A stretch of 64,000 bases of DNA, taken from Alteromonas mediterranea DE. GTDB lineage: Bacteria; Pseudomonadota; Gammaproteobacteria; Enterobacterales; Alteromonadaceae. Both the position numbers and the translations under genes were made by a program. The stretch spans positions 3,696,662-3,760,661 of the forward strand of contig NC_011138.3 in NCBI RefSeq assembly GCF_000020585.3, read 5' to 3'. Below the pieces are notes generated by a model, which worked only from the letters and a program-made list of their open reading frames with translations, searched no databases and was not told where the DNA came from. Positions 1 to 8,081 of this stretch are shown in pieces. Position 1 is the stretch's first letter. The number at the start of each line of letters is the position of its first letter.

Positions 1-164
1 GCTTTTTAGCACACTTTTGAGGTTAACCGCTCATTTCTGCATCATATCTACAAGCTCAATGCATCTTTCGGCTAGTTTTTTCACATTTTATTGTTCTAAT
101 TGTTACAAATGAGTAAACTGTATACAGCCTCCAACCCCATAATAAACAATAGAAAGGTAGGTAT

Positions 165-629
165 ATGAAAGTAGGCTTTATTCAATGCGCCGTTATAAGC
201 GCTATTTTTGCAATTGCAGGTTACTTGTTGTTTTCTTCTGCTAGTTTAAACGTTCATGTTCCACTAACCGTATCAGCAGCTCTGTTGATAAGCGGTATCG
301 TCACTCCATGGCTAGCGTCTCTTATTCAAAGTCCATCTTCCTCAGATGCCAGAGCACACTCTAATGAAGGATCGATAGAAACCTTGTATGTAGGTAATTT
401 GCCTTATCGAGCAAATGAAAACGCTGTGAAGGAATACTTCAGCAGTTTTATTGAAGTACAGTCAGTTCGGCTAATGAAGGATCGAAAAACGGGAAAGCGA
501 AAAGGTTACGGTTTTATTGAAGTTGTTACCGATGACTTAAGTAGCGTTATAGATAAGACGAACGATTCTATTTTTCAAGAGCGTACATTGAAGGTTCGCC
601 CAGCGAAAGATAAAGTCCATCACGAATAG
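165..629 (+). CDS. Membrane-anchored RRM RNA-binding protein
   Basis: This 154-residue protein has two predicted membrane segments (about residues 5-25 and 31-54) followed by a single RNA-recognition motif (about 72-150). The RRM shows RNP2 LYVGNL (74-79) and RNP1 KGYGFIEV (113-120), the classical aromatic RNA-contact strands. Small RRM proteins of this shape occur in marine gammaproteobacteria; their RNA targets are mostly unknown. A purine-rich AGGTAGG sits just upstream of the ATG. It is monocistronic, with a hairpin terminator directly downstream. The membrane tether is inferred from hydrophobicity only. Confidence 0.85.
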   Translation: MKVGFIQCAVISAIFAIAGYLLFSSASLNVHVPLTVSAALLISGIVTPWLASLIQSPSSSDARAHSNEGSIETLYVGNLPYRANENAVKEYFSSFIEVQSVRLMKDRKTGKRKGYGFIEVVTDDLSSVIDKTNDSIFQERTLKVRPAKDKVHHE

Positions 630-644
630 TCTTCATTCGCATGT

Positions 645-679
645 AAAAAAGCCCGGTTAGCATTTGCTCCGGGCTTTTT
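645..679. terminator. Bidirectional intrinsic terminator
   Basis: A GCCCGG/CCGGGC stem with a 12-nt loop is flanked by A-run and T-run tails. It can serve both the RRM gene (+) and the convergent DUF5610 gene (-). Confidence 0.8.
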
Positions 680-693
680 CATATGAGGAAGGT

Positions 694-2019
694 TTAAGAC
701 TCGCTGGCTTCTAAAGATTGCGGTAGTCCGTCTAGTAAAGTCTGATTAAAAGATCGAAATCTATTAATAGCGGATATCAAGTCAGGCACCTGCACATCTT
801 TCATTTCATTTATTAATCCAGCAATTAACGCATTGTAGTCTTCGCTACTTGCTAGCTTATTCTCTGCATTAGCAAACGTATCCATCATCTTTTCTAGATA
901 CTGGGCAACTGGACTTACTACGTTACCGTATTTAGCATTATCGCTATTACCCTCATTATAATGCTGGATGTTCTCGTATGTCTTTAGCACTTCAGTTTGT
1001 GTGGTTCTATTAAGCTGCAGTGCGTAACCCACCAGTTCTTTATCGTCAAAGCCTAAACTCAATGCTTCTTCATATGCTTTATCGATATCACCATTATAAA
1101 AGGTATCAGCTAAGTCTTGAACTTGACCCACTAAATTCGCAATAGACTCTAGTTCACCTTCATCAAGTTCTCCTTTGAGGGAAAAACTGATTCCGCTTCG
1201 TTCATAGTACTGATAAGAAGTCTGTTGAGAATAAGCCGCTGTACTTTCAGTGTCACTCTGTTGGTCTAACTCTCCTGAACTATCTTGTTGCTCTTGTGAG
1301 ATCTGCGCTTGATAGCTTAACTGTTGAGACGCTTTAAAAGACTGTAAGCTTTCAAAACTAAAGCTGACTTCATCGCCGTCTTTTGTCCGTATCATCAAGC
1401 TTCCGCTCTTTTCTTCTGATGCCGCTACTGCATTTAGTGTGGATATGGAGACAGCGTTAGGCTGCTGACGACCAAAGATATCGGTTTCAAGATCATTGAT
1501 TCCCGTATCAATGAGATCGCGGCTTTTTGTCATGCCCTGCTCTATCTCATCATTCATGAAACCCGCTAAATCTTTTTCTGCCATGGCAAAACCACGACTT
1601 ACGCCTTCTCTCGCCTGACTAAATAAACCATTTAGCTTTTCTTCACTTGCTCCACCATCGGCGGCCCCGCGAATTACACCGCCAACAAACTTAAGTACAT
1701 TTCTAGCCACCTTTTCGAAGTCGAATAACTTAGAAGATTCTTCGTCCAGCGCTTTTCCTTTCGTTTCTTGCGGCTTTTGTCCGTCAATCTCTAACGCTTG
1801 GTTCAGGTTACTGCTCACTACCCGTAAACCTATACTCGTTTGACTGCTTGAAACAGATACAGACGCCGCTTGCTGCTTAGAAAACTCTGCTGCTTGTTGC
1901 AACCCATCTTGCTGCAACTGCTTTTTCAATACTTCATTCGGGTGAACCGTCGCTTTCTGTTCAGCTTTTTGCTCGACCTTTTGATCGCCCATGAAAGCTT
2001 TAATTTGACCCACGTTCAT
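694..2019 (-). CDS. DUF5610 domain-containing protein
   Basis: This 441-residue protein resembles the DUF5610 family of Alteromonadales and Vibrionales. The recognisable core is about residues 65-180: a variant of the LN.AL.I segment, then FDFEKVARNVLKFVGGVI, then a helix containing QAREGVSRGFAMA. The N-terminus is rich in Gln, Lys and Ala, with no signal peptide or membrane segment. The C-terminal half is low-complexity and mostly helical. The start is supported by GAGGATC before the ATG. Function is unknown; a cytoplasmic location is inferred. Confidence 0.75.
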   Translation of the reverse strand: MNVGQIKAFMGDQKVEQKAEQKATVHPNEVLKKQLQQDGLQQAAEFSKQQAASVSVSSSQTSIGLRVVSSNLNQALEIDGQKPQETKGKALDEESSKLFDFEKVARNVLKFVGGVIRGAADGGASEEKLNGLFSQAREGVSRGFAMAEKDLAGFMNDEIEQGMTKSRDLIDTGINDLETDIFGRQQPNAVSISTLNAVAASEEKSGSLMIRTKDGDEVSFSFESLQSFKASQQLSYQAQISQEQQDSSGELDQQSDTESTAAYSQQTSYQYYERSGISFSLKGELDEGELESIANLVGQVQDLADTFYNGDIDKAYEEALSLGFDDKELVGYALQLNRTTQTEVLKTYENIQHYNEGNSDNAKYGNVVSPVAQYLEKMMDTFANAENKLASSEDYNALIAGLINEMKDVQVPDLISAINRFRSFNQTLLDGLPQSLEASES

Positions 2020-2183
2020 AATTTGATCCTCACTATCCTCTTTCTTATTATCGGCGACGATTCAGTATTGTTTAATTTTAATACAGCTTTTTTTATACGA
2101 TTTTTATAGAAGTAACTAGCGCTTGTTGCAGTTATTTTATAAGGGACTACAATTCGCGACCTCAACTATCAATGGAGAATTTT

Positions 2184-3281
2184 ATGTCGGCCGATGAACA
2201 ACAACGTTATCAAGCGCAGTTAGACGAAAAAGTAGATCGTCTTTCGGCGTTACTTTCTCCATTTAATGCGCCTAAAACTTCGGTTTACCCATCACAGCCT
2301 ACTCACTATCGTATGCGCGCAGAATTTAGGGTGTGGCACGAGGGCGACGACCTCTTTCACATCATGTTTGATCAGGAAACAAAAGAAAAATATCGCGTAG
2401 ATAGTTTCCCTCCCGCGTGCAAAACAATTAACGATGCGATGGAAAAGCTACTAAACGAAATTCGCCCTAATGAAATACTAAGAAAGAAGTTGTTTCAGAT
2501 AGATTACCTTTCAGCGCTATCTGGTGAACTCGTTATTAGCCTTTTATACCATCGCCAGTTAGATGATGAATGGGAAGCTGCCGCAAAGTCTCTTAAAAGT
2601 ACGTTGGAAACGCACTTCCCGAAAGTGAATATTATTGGCCGTGCAAGAAAACAAAAACGCATTATCGACAACGATTTTGTTATTGAGCGTTTGCCAGTAA
2701 AGGGTAATGAGTTCGTATTCAAGCATATCGAGAACAGCTTTACTCAGCCTAATGCTGAAGTAAATTGTAAGATGATTGAATGGGCTCTGGACTGCGTTAA
2801 GCCTCTATCTGGTGATCTATTGGAAATGTACTGCGGTGCCGGTAACTTCTCATTACCGCTGGCCCTTCACTTCGATAACGTAGTGGGTACTGAAATAGCG
2901 AAACCCTCGGTACAAGCAGCGCAGTTTAATATTGAACAAAACAGACTGCACAATGTAAAAATTGTCAGGTTAGCTGCAGAAGAATTTACGCAAGCTATGA
3001 AAGGAAAGCGTACGTTTAGCCGATTAGAGGGTATCGATCTTAGCGAGTATAACTTTACGACTGTACTCGTCGATCCACCAAGAGCTGGGTTAGATGAAGA
3101 TTCATTAAGAATGATTCAAGATTACGACAATATTGTGTATATCTCTTGTAACCCTGAAACCTTAGCGCAAAACCTTGAACTATTGAGTGAAACTCATGAC
3201 GTCGCTCAATCGGCACTATTTGATCAATTTCCTTTCACCCATCATATTGAGGCAGGTGTTTTACTTACACGCAAAGGCTAG
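2184..3281 (+). CDS. trmA: tRNA (uracil-5-)-methyltransferase TrmA
   Basis: TrmA uses S-adenosylmethionine to make m5U54 in the T-loop of tRNA. The protein is colinear with E. coli TrmA over its whole length (365 residues against 366): HYRMRAEFR near the N-terminus, a SAM-binding [13 protein letters not shown] at about 214, DPPRAGLD at about 295, and the catalytic nucleophile in SCNPET at about 322. An ATG at 2172 is also open, but GGAG at 2174 is correctly spaced for the ATG at 2184, so that start is preferred. The stop codon lies in the loop of a terminator hairpin. fabR follows convergently, a neighbourhood shared with enterobacteria. Confidence 0.97.
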
Positions 3282-3297
3282 TTTGCGTGTAAGTTTT
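3264..3297 (+). terminator. trmA terminator with stop codon in loop
   Basis: A perfect 12-bp stem (CTTACACGCAAA at 3264-3275, complement at 3282-3293) is followed by TTTT. The 6-nt loop contains the trmA TAG stop. Confidence 0.8.
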
Positions 3298-3330
3298 CAG
3301 TATCATAACATTCCTATAATACTGTTGGTG

Positions 3331-3924
3331 CTAGCTTTTCTGGGTAGCACCTACTTGAACAAAGCGAAGTTGAGCTTTGACTTTTTCGCCAATTTCCTTG
3401 CGTAGCTTTTCATCAGCTTCTAACGCCTCAGCGCCTGCACTAAATACTAGCCTCACCATGGCGTCAGCTTGAAGTTGTGCACAGGAATACTCCACACCTT
3501 GCTGCTCAATGATGTAGTCAGTGAGTTCGTCTATGAAGTGTTGAATTTCTCTGAATACTGCTAGCCGGTAGGCAGACGACGTGCCAGTATGCTCACGCAG
3601 TAATAAACGGAAAACGTTTGTATTGGCCGCAATGAACTCCATAAAGGTTTCAACAGAGGTATGGATAACACCGCCCCCTGACGCGATACGTCGTCTTGCC
3701 TGACGCATAAGCTGACGCAATGCTAAACCCGCTTCATCCACCAGCGTTAAACCCAGCTCATCCATATCTTTAAAGTGCCTATAAAAAGACGTAGGTGCAA
3801 TGCCTGCTTCTCTGGCGACTTCACGCAAGCTGATTGCCGACAAACTACGGTTTTCGTCTAGCAGTGAAAAAGCAGCATGGATGATATTTTGGCGGGTTTT
3901 TAATTTCTGTTCTTGTCGACTCAC
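3331..3924 (-). CDS. fabR: Unsaturated fatty acid repressor FabR (TetR family)
   Basis: This 197-residue TetR-family regulator closely follows E. coli FabR. The helix-turn-helix [21 protein letters not shown] spans residues 31-51 and is followed by [14 protein letters not shown] and the ligand-domain segment [18 protein letters not shown]. In E. coli, FabR senses acyl-CoA/acyl-ACP saturation and represses fabA and fabB. Here it is divergent from an acyl-CoA desaturase gene, which makes that gene the likely target. The roughly 340-bp intergenic region holds TTACA/TGTAA-type palindromes. Confidence 0.93.
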   Translation of the reverse strand: MSRQEQKLKTRQNIIHAAFSLLDENRSLSAISLREVAREAGIAPTSFYRHFKDMDELGLTLVDEAGLALRQLMRQARRRIASGGGVIHTSVETFMEFIAANTNVFRLLLREHTGTSSAYRLAVFREIQHFIDELTDYIIEQQGVEYSCAQLQADAMVRLVFSAGAEALEADEKLRKEIGEKVKAQLRFVQVGATQKS

Positions 3925-4170
3925 ATTTGCAACCTATGTTGATTAACGTTCAATGGCCCGATGATTTGCAGCACTTTACGATGTAAATTCTGCATCATCT
4001 GAATAGCCATTAATGAAATCAAACTTCTTACATCAAGGACTAGCGTGCGTAGTTTATCGCAACACACGCTAATGGGGAAAGAGAAACAAAATCATCTCTT
4101 TTATAAACAAGGGCTAAGCATTAATTAGTTTACTTTACCTGCATTTTATCCACCCTCGGCTATAATTAAA

Positions 4171-4187
4171 CTTTACACATGTAAGCA
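4171..4187. promoter_or_regulatory. Candidate FabR operator upstream of desaturase
   Basis: CTTTACACATGTAAG contains TTACA/TGTAA arms resembling the central part of the enterobacterial FabR site. It lies just downstream of a TATAAT hexamer (4161-4166), so bound repressor would block initiation. A looser copy, TTTACGATGTAAA, lies at 3975-3987 near fabR, and a TAGCGTG/CACGCTA pair flanks 4041-4071. Assignment to FabR is inference. Confidence 0.4.
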
Positions 4188-4265
4188 GAACTTATCTGGG
4201 TTTTGCTTGCCTGAAGCCTCGTAAAACGATAAATTAGCGAACAGATGTAAGCCAAGTTGTATAAA

Positions 4266-5393
4266 ATGAAAAAACCTCCTCTTATCCTAACTAATGCGCT
4301 GGTATTTATAATATCTGGCGCAATAGCATTTATTGGTGTGCCGCTATGGGTGGCGTATCAAGGCATTGATTGGGCAGAAATTGGTACTGCTATATTTCTG
4401 TTCTACTTTACCGGCATGTCGATTACTGCTGGTTATCACCGTCTGTGGTCTCACAAGACCTACGATGCAAACATTGTTGTGCGTGTCATTCTTGCTATCG
4501 GCGGCGCTATGGCCTTGCAGAATAGTATTTTGCATTGGTCTTCTGATCACCGTGTGCATCACCGCCATGTAGACGACAACGACAAAGATCCTTACTCTGC
4601 AAAGAAAGGGCTTTGGTTCGCGCACATCGGCTGGATGTTACGCGAGTATCAAGCTAAGCGTTACGATGACTACAGCAACTGTAAAGACCTGCAAAAAGAT
4701 AGCGTGGTGATGTGGCAGCACAAATACTACTTACCTATCGTACTCGCTGCTAACTTTGGCATTACTGGTCTATTAGGCTATTTGAACGGCGACGTAATGG
4801 GCATGATTTTAGTAGCGGGCGTTCTTCGGTTGGTGCTAGTTCATCATGTTACGTTTTTTATTAATTCTCTGGCCCATTTTTGGGGTAGTCAGCCTTATAC
4901 CGATAAAAATACGGCGCGAGATAATGGCGTTTTAGCTTTCTTCACGTTTGGCGAGGGTTATCACAACTACCACCATATCTTTGAATACGATTACCGCAAC
5001 GGCATTCGTTGGTATCAGTTTGATCCTACTAAATGGCTAATCAAAGGGCTGTCTTATGTAGGTTTAACGTCGAACCTTCGCAAAGTACCTGAAGAGCGCA
5101 TCGAAAAGGCACTGGCGGCCATGCAGCTTCAAAGGGCTAGTGAGAAAGTATCGGTACTGCCCAACGCTGAAGAAATGATGCACACTATTCAAGAAGAGTA
5201 CGACCTGCTTATGCAGCGAATGAGTGAATACTACGCGACGAAAAAGCGCGTGATGCGTGTTAAGCAACGCACCTTAAAACGCAGTATTGAAGGGTTAGAA
5301 CTTGCATATAAGTACAAAGAACTGAAGCACGCGTTTGCTGTGCAGAAAGAAAAATGGACACATTTGCAAAGCTTATCGTTACAAATGGCCTAG
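4266..5393 (+). CDS. Acyl-CoA/fatty acid delta-9 desaturase
   Basis: This membrane di-iron desaturase introduces a cis double bond into saturated acyl chains. Three histidine boxes are visible: HRLWSH (about 58-63), HRVHH (about 95-99) and HNYHH (about 232-236). Hydrophobic segments lie between them. The last ~110 residues are a charged, mostly helical extension not needed for catalysis. An upstream TTG (4257) is in frame, but ATG 4266 (MKKPPLI) is the more natural start; neither has a strong ribosome-binding site. Divergence from fabR implies control by membrane unsaturation. A strong terminator follows. Confidence 0.92.
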   Translation: MKKPPLILTNALVFIISGAIAFIGVPLWVAYQGIDWAEIGTAIFLFYFTGMSITAGYHRLWSHKTYDANIVVRVILAIGGAMALQNSILHWSSDHRVHHRHVDDNDKDPYSAKKGLWFAHIGWMLREYQAKRYDDYSNCKDLQKDSVVMWQHKYYLPIVLAANFGITGLLGYLNGDVMGMILVAGVLRLVLVHHVTFFINSLAHFWGSQPYTDKNTARDNGVLAFFTFGEGYHNYHHIFEYDYRNGIRWYQFDPTKWLIKGLSYVGLTSNLRKVPEERIEKALAAMQLQRASEKVSVLPNAEEMMHTIQEEYDLLMQRMSEYYATKKRVMRVKQRTLKRSIEGLELAYKYKELKHAFAVQKEKWTHLQSLSLQMA

Positions 5394-5422
5394 CCCCTAA
5401 CTTTCTGTAAATTAAGTTTTGG

Positions 5423-5459
5423 AAAAACCACATAAGTGCCTGCTTATGTGGTTTTTTTT
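5423..5459 (+). terminator. Desaturase terminator
   Basis: The stem ACCACATAAG/CTTATGTGGT has a 6-nt loop and a run of seven T. Confidence 0.88.
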
Positions 5460-5597
5460 ATCCTATAGTTGGAATTACAAGACAACTAAGGTAGTACTAT
5501 ATTTATAGCAACTTCTTAAACGGTTTATGCCGTTGCGAAGTTGGCGCGCATTTACGATGTCGCCACCTCACCAGTCGTTACACAATAGGAAAGTAAA

Positions 5598-7019
5598 ATG
5601 GCAGCTAAGCAAAAACAGAAATCACCTTCTTATCATTATGACGCGATCGTTATTGGTACGGGTCCTGGCGGAGAAGGTGTTGCTATGCAACTTGCCAAGG
5701 CCGGTAAAAAAGTGGCTGTTGTAGAGCGCTATGAAGCGGTGGGTGGAGGCTGTACGCATTGGGGAACCATCCCCTCGAAAGCGCTTCGTCATTCAGTTAG
5801 CCGGCTCATTGAGTACACCTCATCGCCTCTGTTTGCCGATAACCATTTAAGCAAGAGCCTTACGTTCTCAGATATCATGCGTCATGCCAGTGGCGTTGTG
5901 AAAAGCCAAACACGCCTTCGCTCTTCCTTTTACGATAGAAACCGGGTGACACTGTTTTACGGCGAAGCAAGCTTTGTTGATGCGCATACTTTAGAGATAA
6001 CGCGTGAAGATGGTTCAAAAGACACGGTTACTGCAGCGCAAATAGCTATCGCTACTGGTTCCCGTCCCTACTGCCCGAAAGACATCGATTTTAATCATCC
6101 AAGGGTTTATAACTCAGATACCATTTTGTCGTTAGATCACGACCCTAAATCCATCATAATCTACGGTGCGGGTGTTATCGGTTCTGAATATGCCAGCATT
6201 TTTAGAGGGTTAGGTGTTAAAGTTGATCTGGTTAACATGCGCGATCGCTTACTTTCATTTCTAGATGATGAAATTTCCGACGCCCTGAGTTACCACTTAT
6301 GGAATAACGGCGTTCTCATTCGCCACAACGAAACGTATTCATCGGTCGAAACGTTAGATGACTCTGTGATTTTAAACCTTGAATCAGGTAAGCGAATGCG
6401 AGCAGACTGTTTACTGTTTGCTAACGGGCGTACGGGTAACACCGATACCCTTAAGCTGGAGAATGTTGGTCTTAAAGCAGACAACAGAGGGCAACTGCGC
6501 GTAAACGAAAACTATCAGACAGAGATAGATAATATCTATGCCGTCGGTGATGTCATTGGCTACCCTAGTTTAGCATCAGCGGCATATAACCAAGGCCGGT
6601 TTGCAGCAGAAGCCATGCTTGGAATAAGCACTCATTCAGCGCTTGTTGCCGATATCCCTTCCGGTATTTACACTATTCCGGAAATAAGCTCCGTAGGCAA
6701 GACAGAGCAGGAGTTAACAGCCGCTAAAGTGCCTTATGAAGTAGGACGAGCACAGTTCAAGCATTTGGCTAGAGCACAAATTGCGTCCACGCAAACCGGT
6801 AGTCTTAAGATTCTCTTTCATCGTGAAACAAAAGAAATTTTGGGCATTCACTGCTTCGGAGAGCGTGCCTCAGAAATTGTGCACATCGGGCAAGCTATCA
6901 TGCAGCAAAAAGGTGAAGGTAATACCATTGACTACTTCGTTAATACCACATTTAACTATCCGACTATGGCTGAAGCCTATCGCGTTGCAGCGATAAACGG
7001 CTTGAACAGGATTTTCTAA
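5598..7019 (+). CDS. sthA: Soluble pyridine nucleotide transhydrogenase
   Basis: SthA is a cytoplasmic FAD flavoprotein that moves hydride between NADPH and NAD+. At 473 residues it is close to the E. coli protein (466). It has an N-terminal FAD-binding GTGPGGEG (about 20-27), then [17 protein letters not shown] (about 48-64). There the second redox cysteine of lipoamide dehydrogenases is replaced by Thr, which is diagnostic of SthA. An NAD(P)-binding [10 protein letters not shown] and a C-terminal dimerisation domain follow. AGGA precedes the ATG. It appears monocistronic. Confidence 0.95.
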   Translation: MAAKQKQKSPSYHYDAIVIGTGPGGEGVAMQLAKAGKKVAVVERYEAVGGGCTHWGTIPSKALRHSVSRLIEYTSSPLFADNHLSKSLTFSDIMRHASGVVKSQTRLRSSFYDRNRVTLFYGEASFVDAHTLEITREDGSKDTVTAAQIAIATGSRPYCPKDIDFNHPRVYNSDTILSLDHDPKSIIIYGAGVIGSEYASIFRGLGVKVDLVNMRDRLLSFLDDEISDALSYHLWNNGVLIRHNETYSSVETLDDSVILNLESGKRMRADCLLFANGRTGNTDTLKLENVGLKADNRGQLRVNENYQTEIDNIYAVGDVIGYPSLASAAYNQGRFAAEAMLGISTHSALVADIPSGIYTIPEISSVGKTEQELTAAKVPYEVGRAQFKHLARAQIASTQTGSLKILFHRETKEILGIHCFGERASEIVHIGQAIMQQKGEGNTIDYFVNTTFNYPTMAEAYRVAAINGLNRIF

Positions 7020-7024
7020 CAGGC

Positions 7025-7056
7025 ACAAAAAAGCCGGCGAAATTGTCGCCGGCTTA
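7025..7056 (-). terminator. Terminator of the periplasmic 101-aa gene
   Basis: A perfect AAGCCGGCGA/TCGCCGGCTT stem (7031-7054) is followed on the minus strand by TTTTTT. On the plus strand the U-tract is poor. Confidence 0.75.
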
Positions 7057-7073
7057 TATGCGTTAACTAAAAA

Positions 7074-7379
7074 CTAGTTACGGTTCGCAGCAAGCGCGTT
7101 TAGCGAATCTTTATGTGCTACGATGTCGATGTGCATATTTTCTTGATCGAATGTCATTGTCGCAATAGCGTAGTCACCCTGACTTTCGCTTGCAATGTCG
7201 ATAAGCTTTGCCTGTGCATCACGGAAACGAATGTTATTGTCGATTTGGCTCGACATACATTGGTTGTTCATTTCGAGTGTTTTCGCATCCATGCAATCGA
7301 AAAGCTGGTTGCTACCAGATTCCGCATGCGCAATACCAAAGGCTGCTGATAGAGCTAATGTTAGTACTACTTTACGCAT
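7074..7379 (-). CDS. Small secreted protein of unknown function
   Basis: The 101-residue product begins with a clear Sec signal peptide (MRKVVLTLALSAAFGIAHA, cleavage after AHA). The mature part of about 82 residues has two cysteines (FDCMD and NQCMS) that could form a disulfide in the periplasm. GGAGA precedes the ATG. No domain is recognised. It is a single gene between sthA and the divergent glycosylase. Confidence 0.75.
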   Translation of the reverse strand: MRKVVLTLALSAAFGIAHAESGSNQLFDCMDAKTLEMNNQCMSSQIDNNIRFRDAQAKLIDIASESQGDYAIATMTFDQENMHIDIVAHKDSLNALAANRN

Positions 7380-7505
7380 GTTTCTTCTCCTGTGTTACAG
7401 TCTTTCACTGTCACTATTAAACATACTGTATATACATTAGATAGTCAAATTGAGATCATAGTTTTGTGACAAAAGTATTACAACGAGAAATATTTGGAGA
7501 AAAAA

Positions 7506-8081
7506 GTGAAAGGGCACGATGAACTGGCAGCAGAAGCGAGAAATTGCGCCTTATGCGCTCAGTACCTTCCTCACACTCCTAACCCTATTTTCAGTACGGC
7601 AAAATTTGCCAAAGTACTTATTATTGGTCAAGCACCTGGGTTGAAGGCTCATGAAAGTGGCATTGCCTTTAACGATGCAAGCGGTGATAGACTGCGTAGC
7701 TGGCTGTCAGTATCAAAACCTACCTTTTACAACCCTAAACTCATTTCTATTCTGCCTATGGGATTTTGTTTCCCGGGATACAAAAACGGTGCGGATGCTC
7801 CACCCCGAAAAGAGTGCGCGCCTACTTGGCATCAGGCTTTCCTGTCACAAATAAGGCCAGAACTCACGGTCTATATTGGCCGTTACGCGCAGCAATACTA
7901 TTTGCCCGAATATAAAAATTTAACAGACGCCGTTTACACTACGTTTGCAGCGAACGCCGGTCACGTCGCTTTACCTCACCCGTCGGGCAGAAATAACCGC
8001 TGGCTCGCAAAAAATAAGTGGTTTGAGGAAGAAAGCCTGCCGATGCTCCAACACTATGTTTCGAACGCGTTACAAAACTAA
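7506..8081 (+). CDS. Uracil-DNA glycosylase family protein, probable Fe-S type
   Basis: The 191-residue protein carries UDG-superfamily motif A as GQAPG with downstream GIAFNDASGDRLR, and motif B as HPSGRNNRW near the C-terminus. Four cysteines are spaced CxxC (NCALC), then C-x15-C (FCF...ECA), matching the 4Fe-4S ligand pattern of family 4-like UDGs. A TTG at 7494 is in frame, but GGAGA at 7496-7500 positions the GTG at 7506 as start. The 3' end overlaps the convergent EAL gene by four bases. Excision specificity cannot be assigned from sequence. Confidence 0.8.
   Translation: MKGHDELAAEARNCALCAQYLPHTPNPIFSTAKFAKVLIIGQAPGLKAHESGIAFNDASGDRLRSWLSVSKPTFYNPKLISILPMGFCFPGYKNGADAPPRKECAPTWHQAFLSQIRPELTVYIGRYAQQYYLPEYKNLTDAVYTTFAANAGHVALPHPSGRNNRWLAKNKWFEEESLPMLQHYVSNALQN

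Noticed and set aside
1870..2109. 79-codon plus-strand frame opposite the DUF5610 gene
   Set aside because: It is antisense to a convincing gene and Leu/Phe-rich as expected from a complement of Gln/Lys codons.
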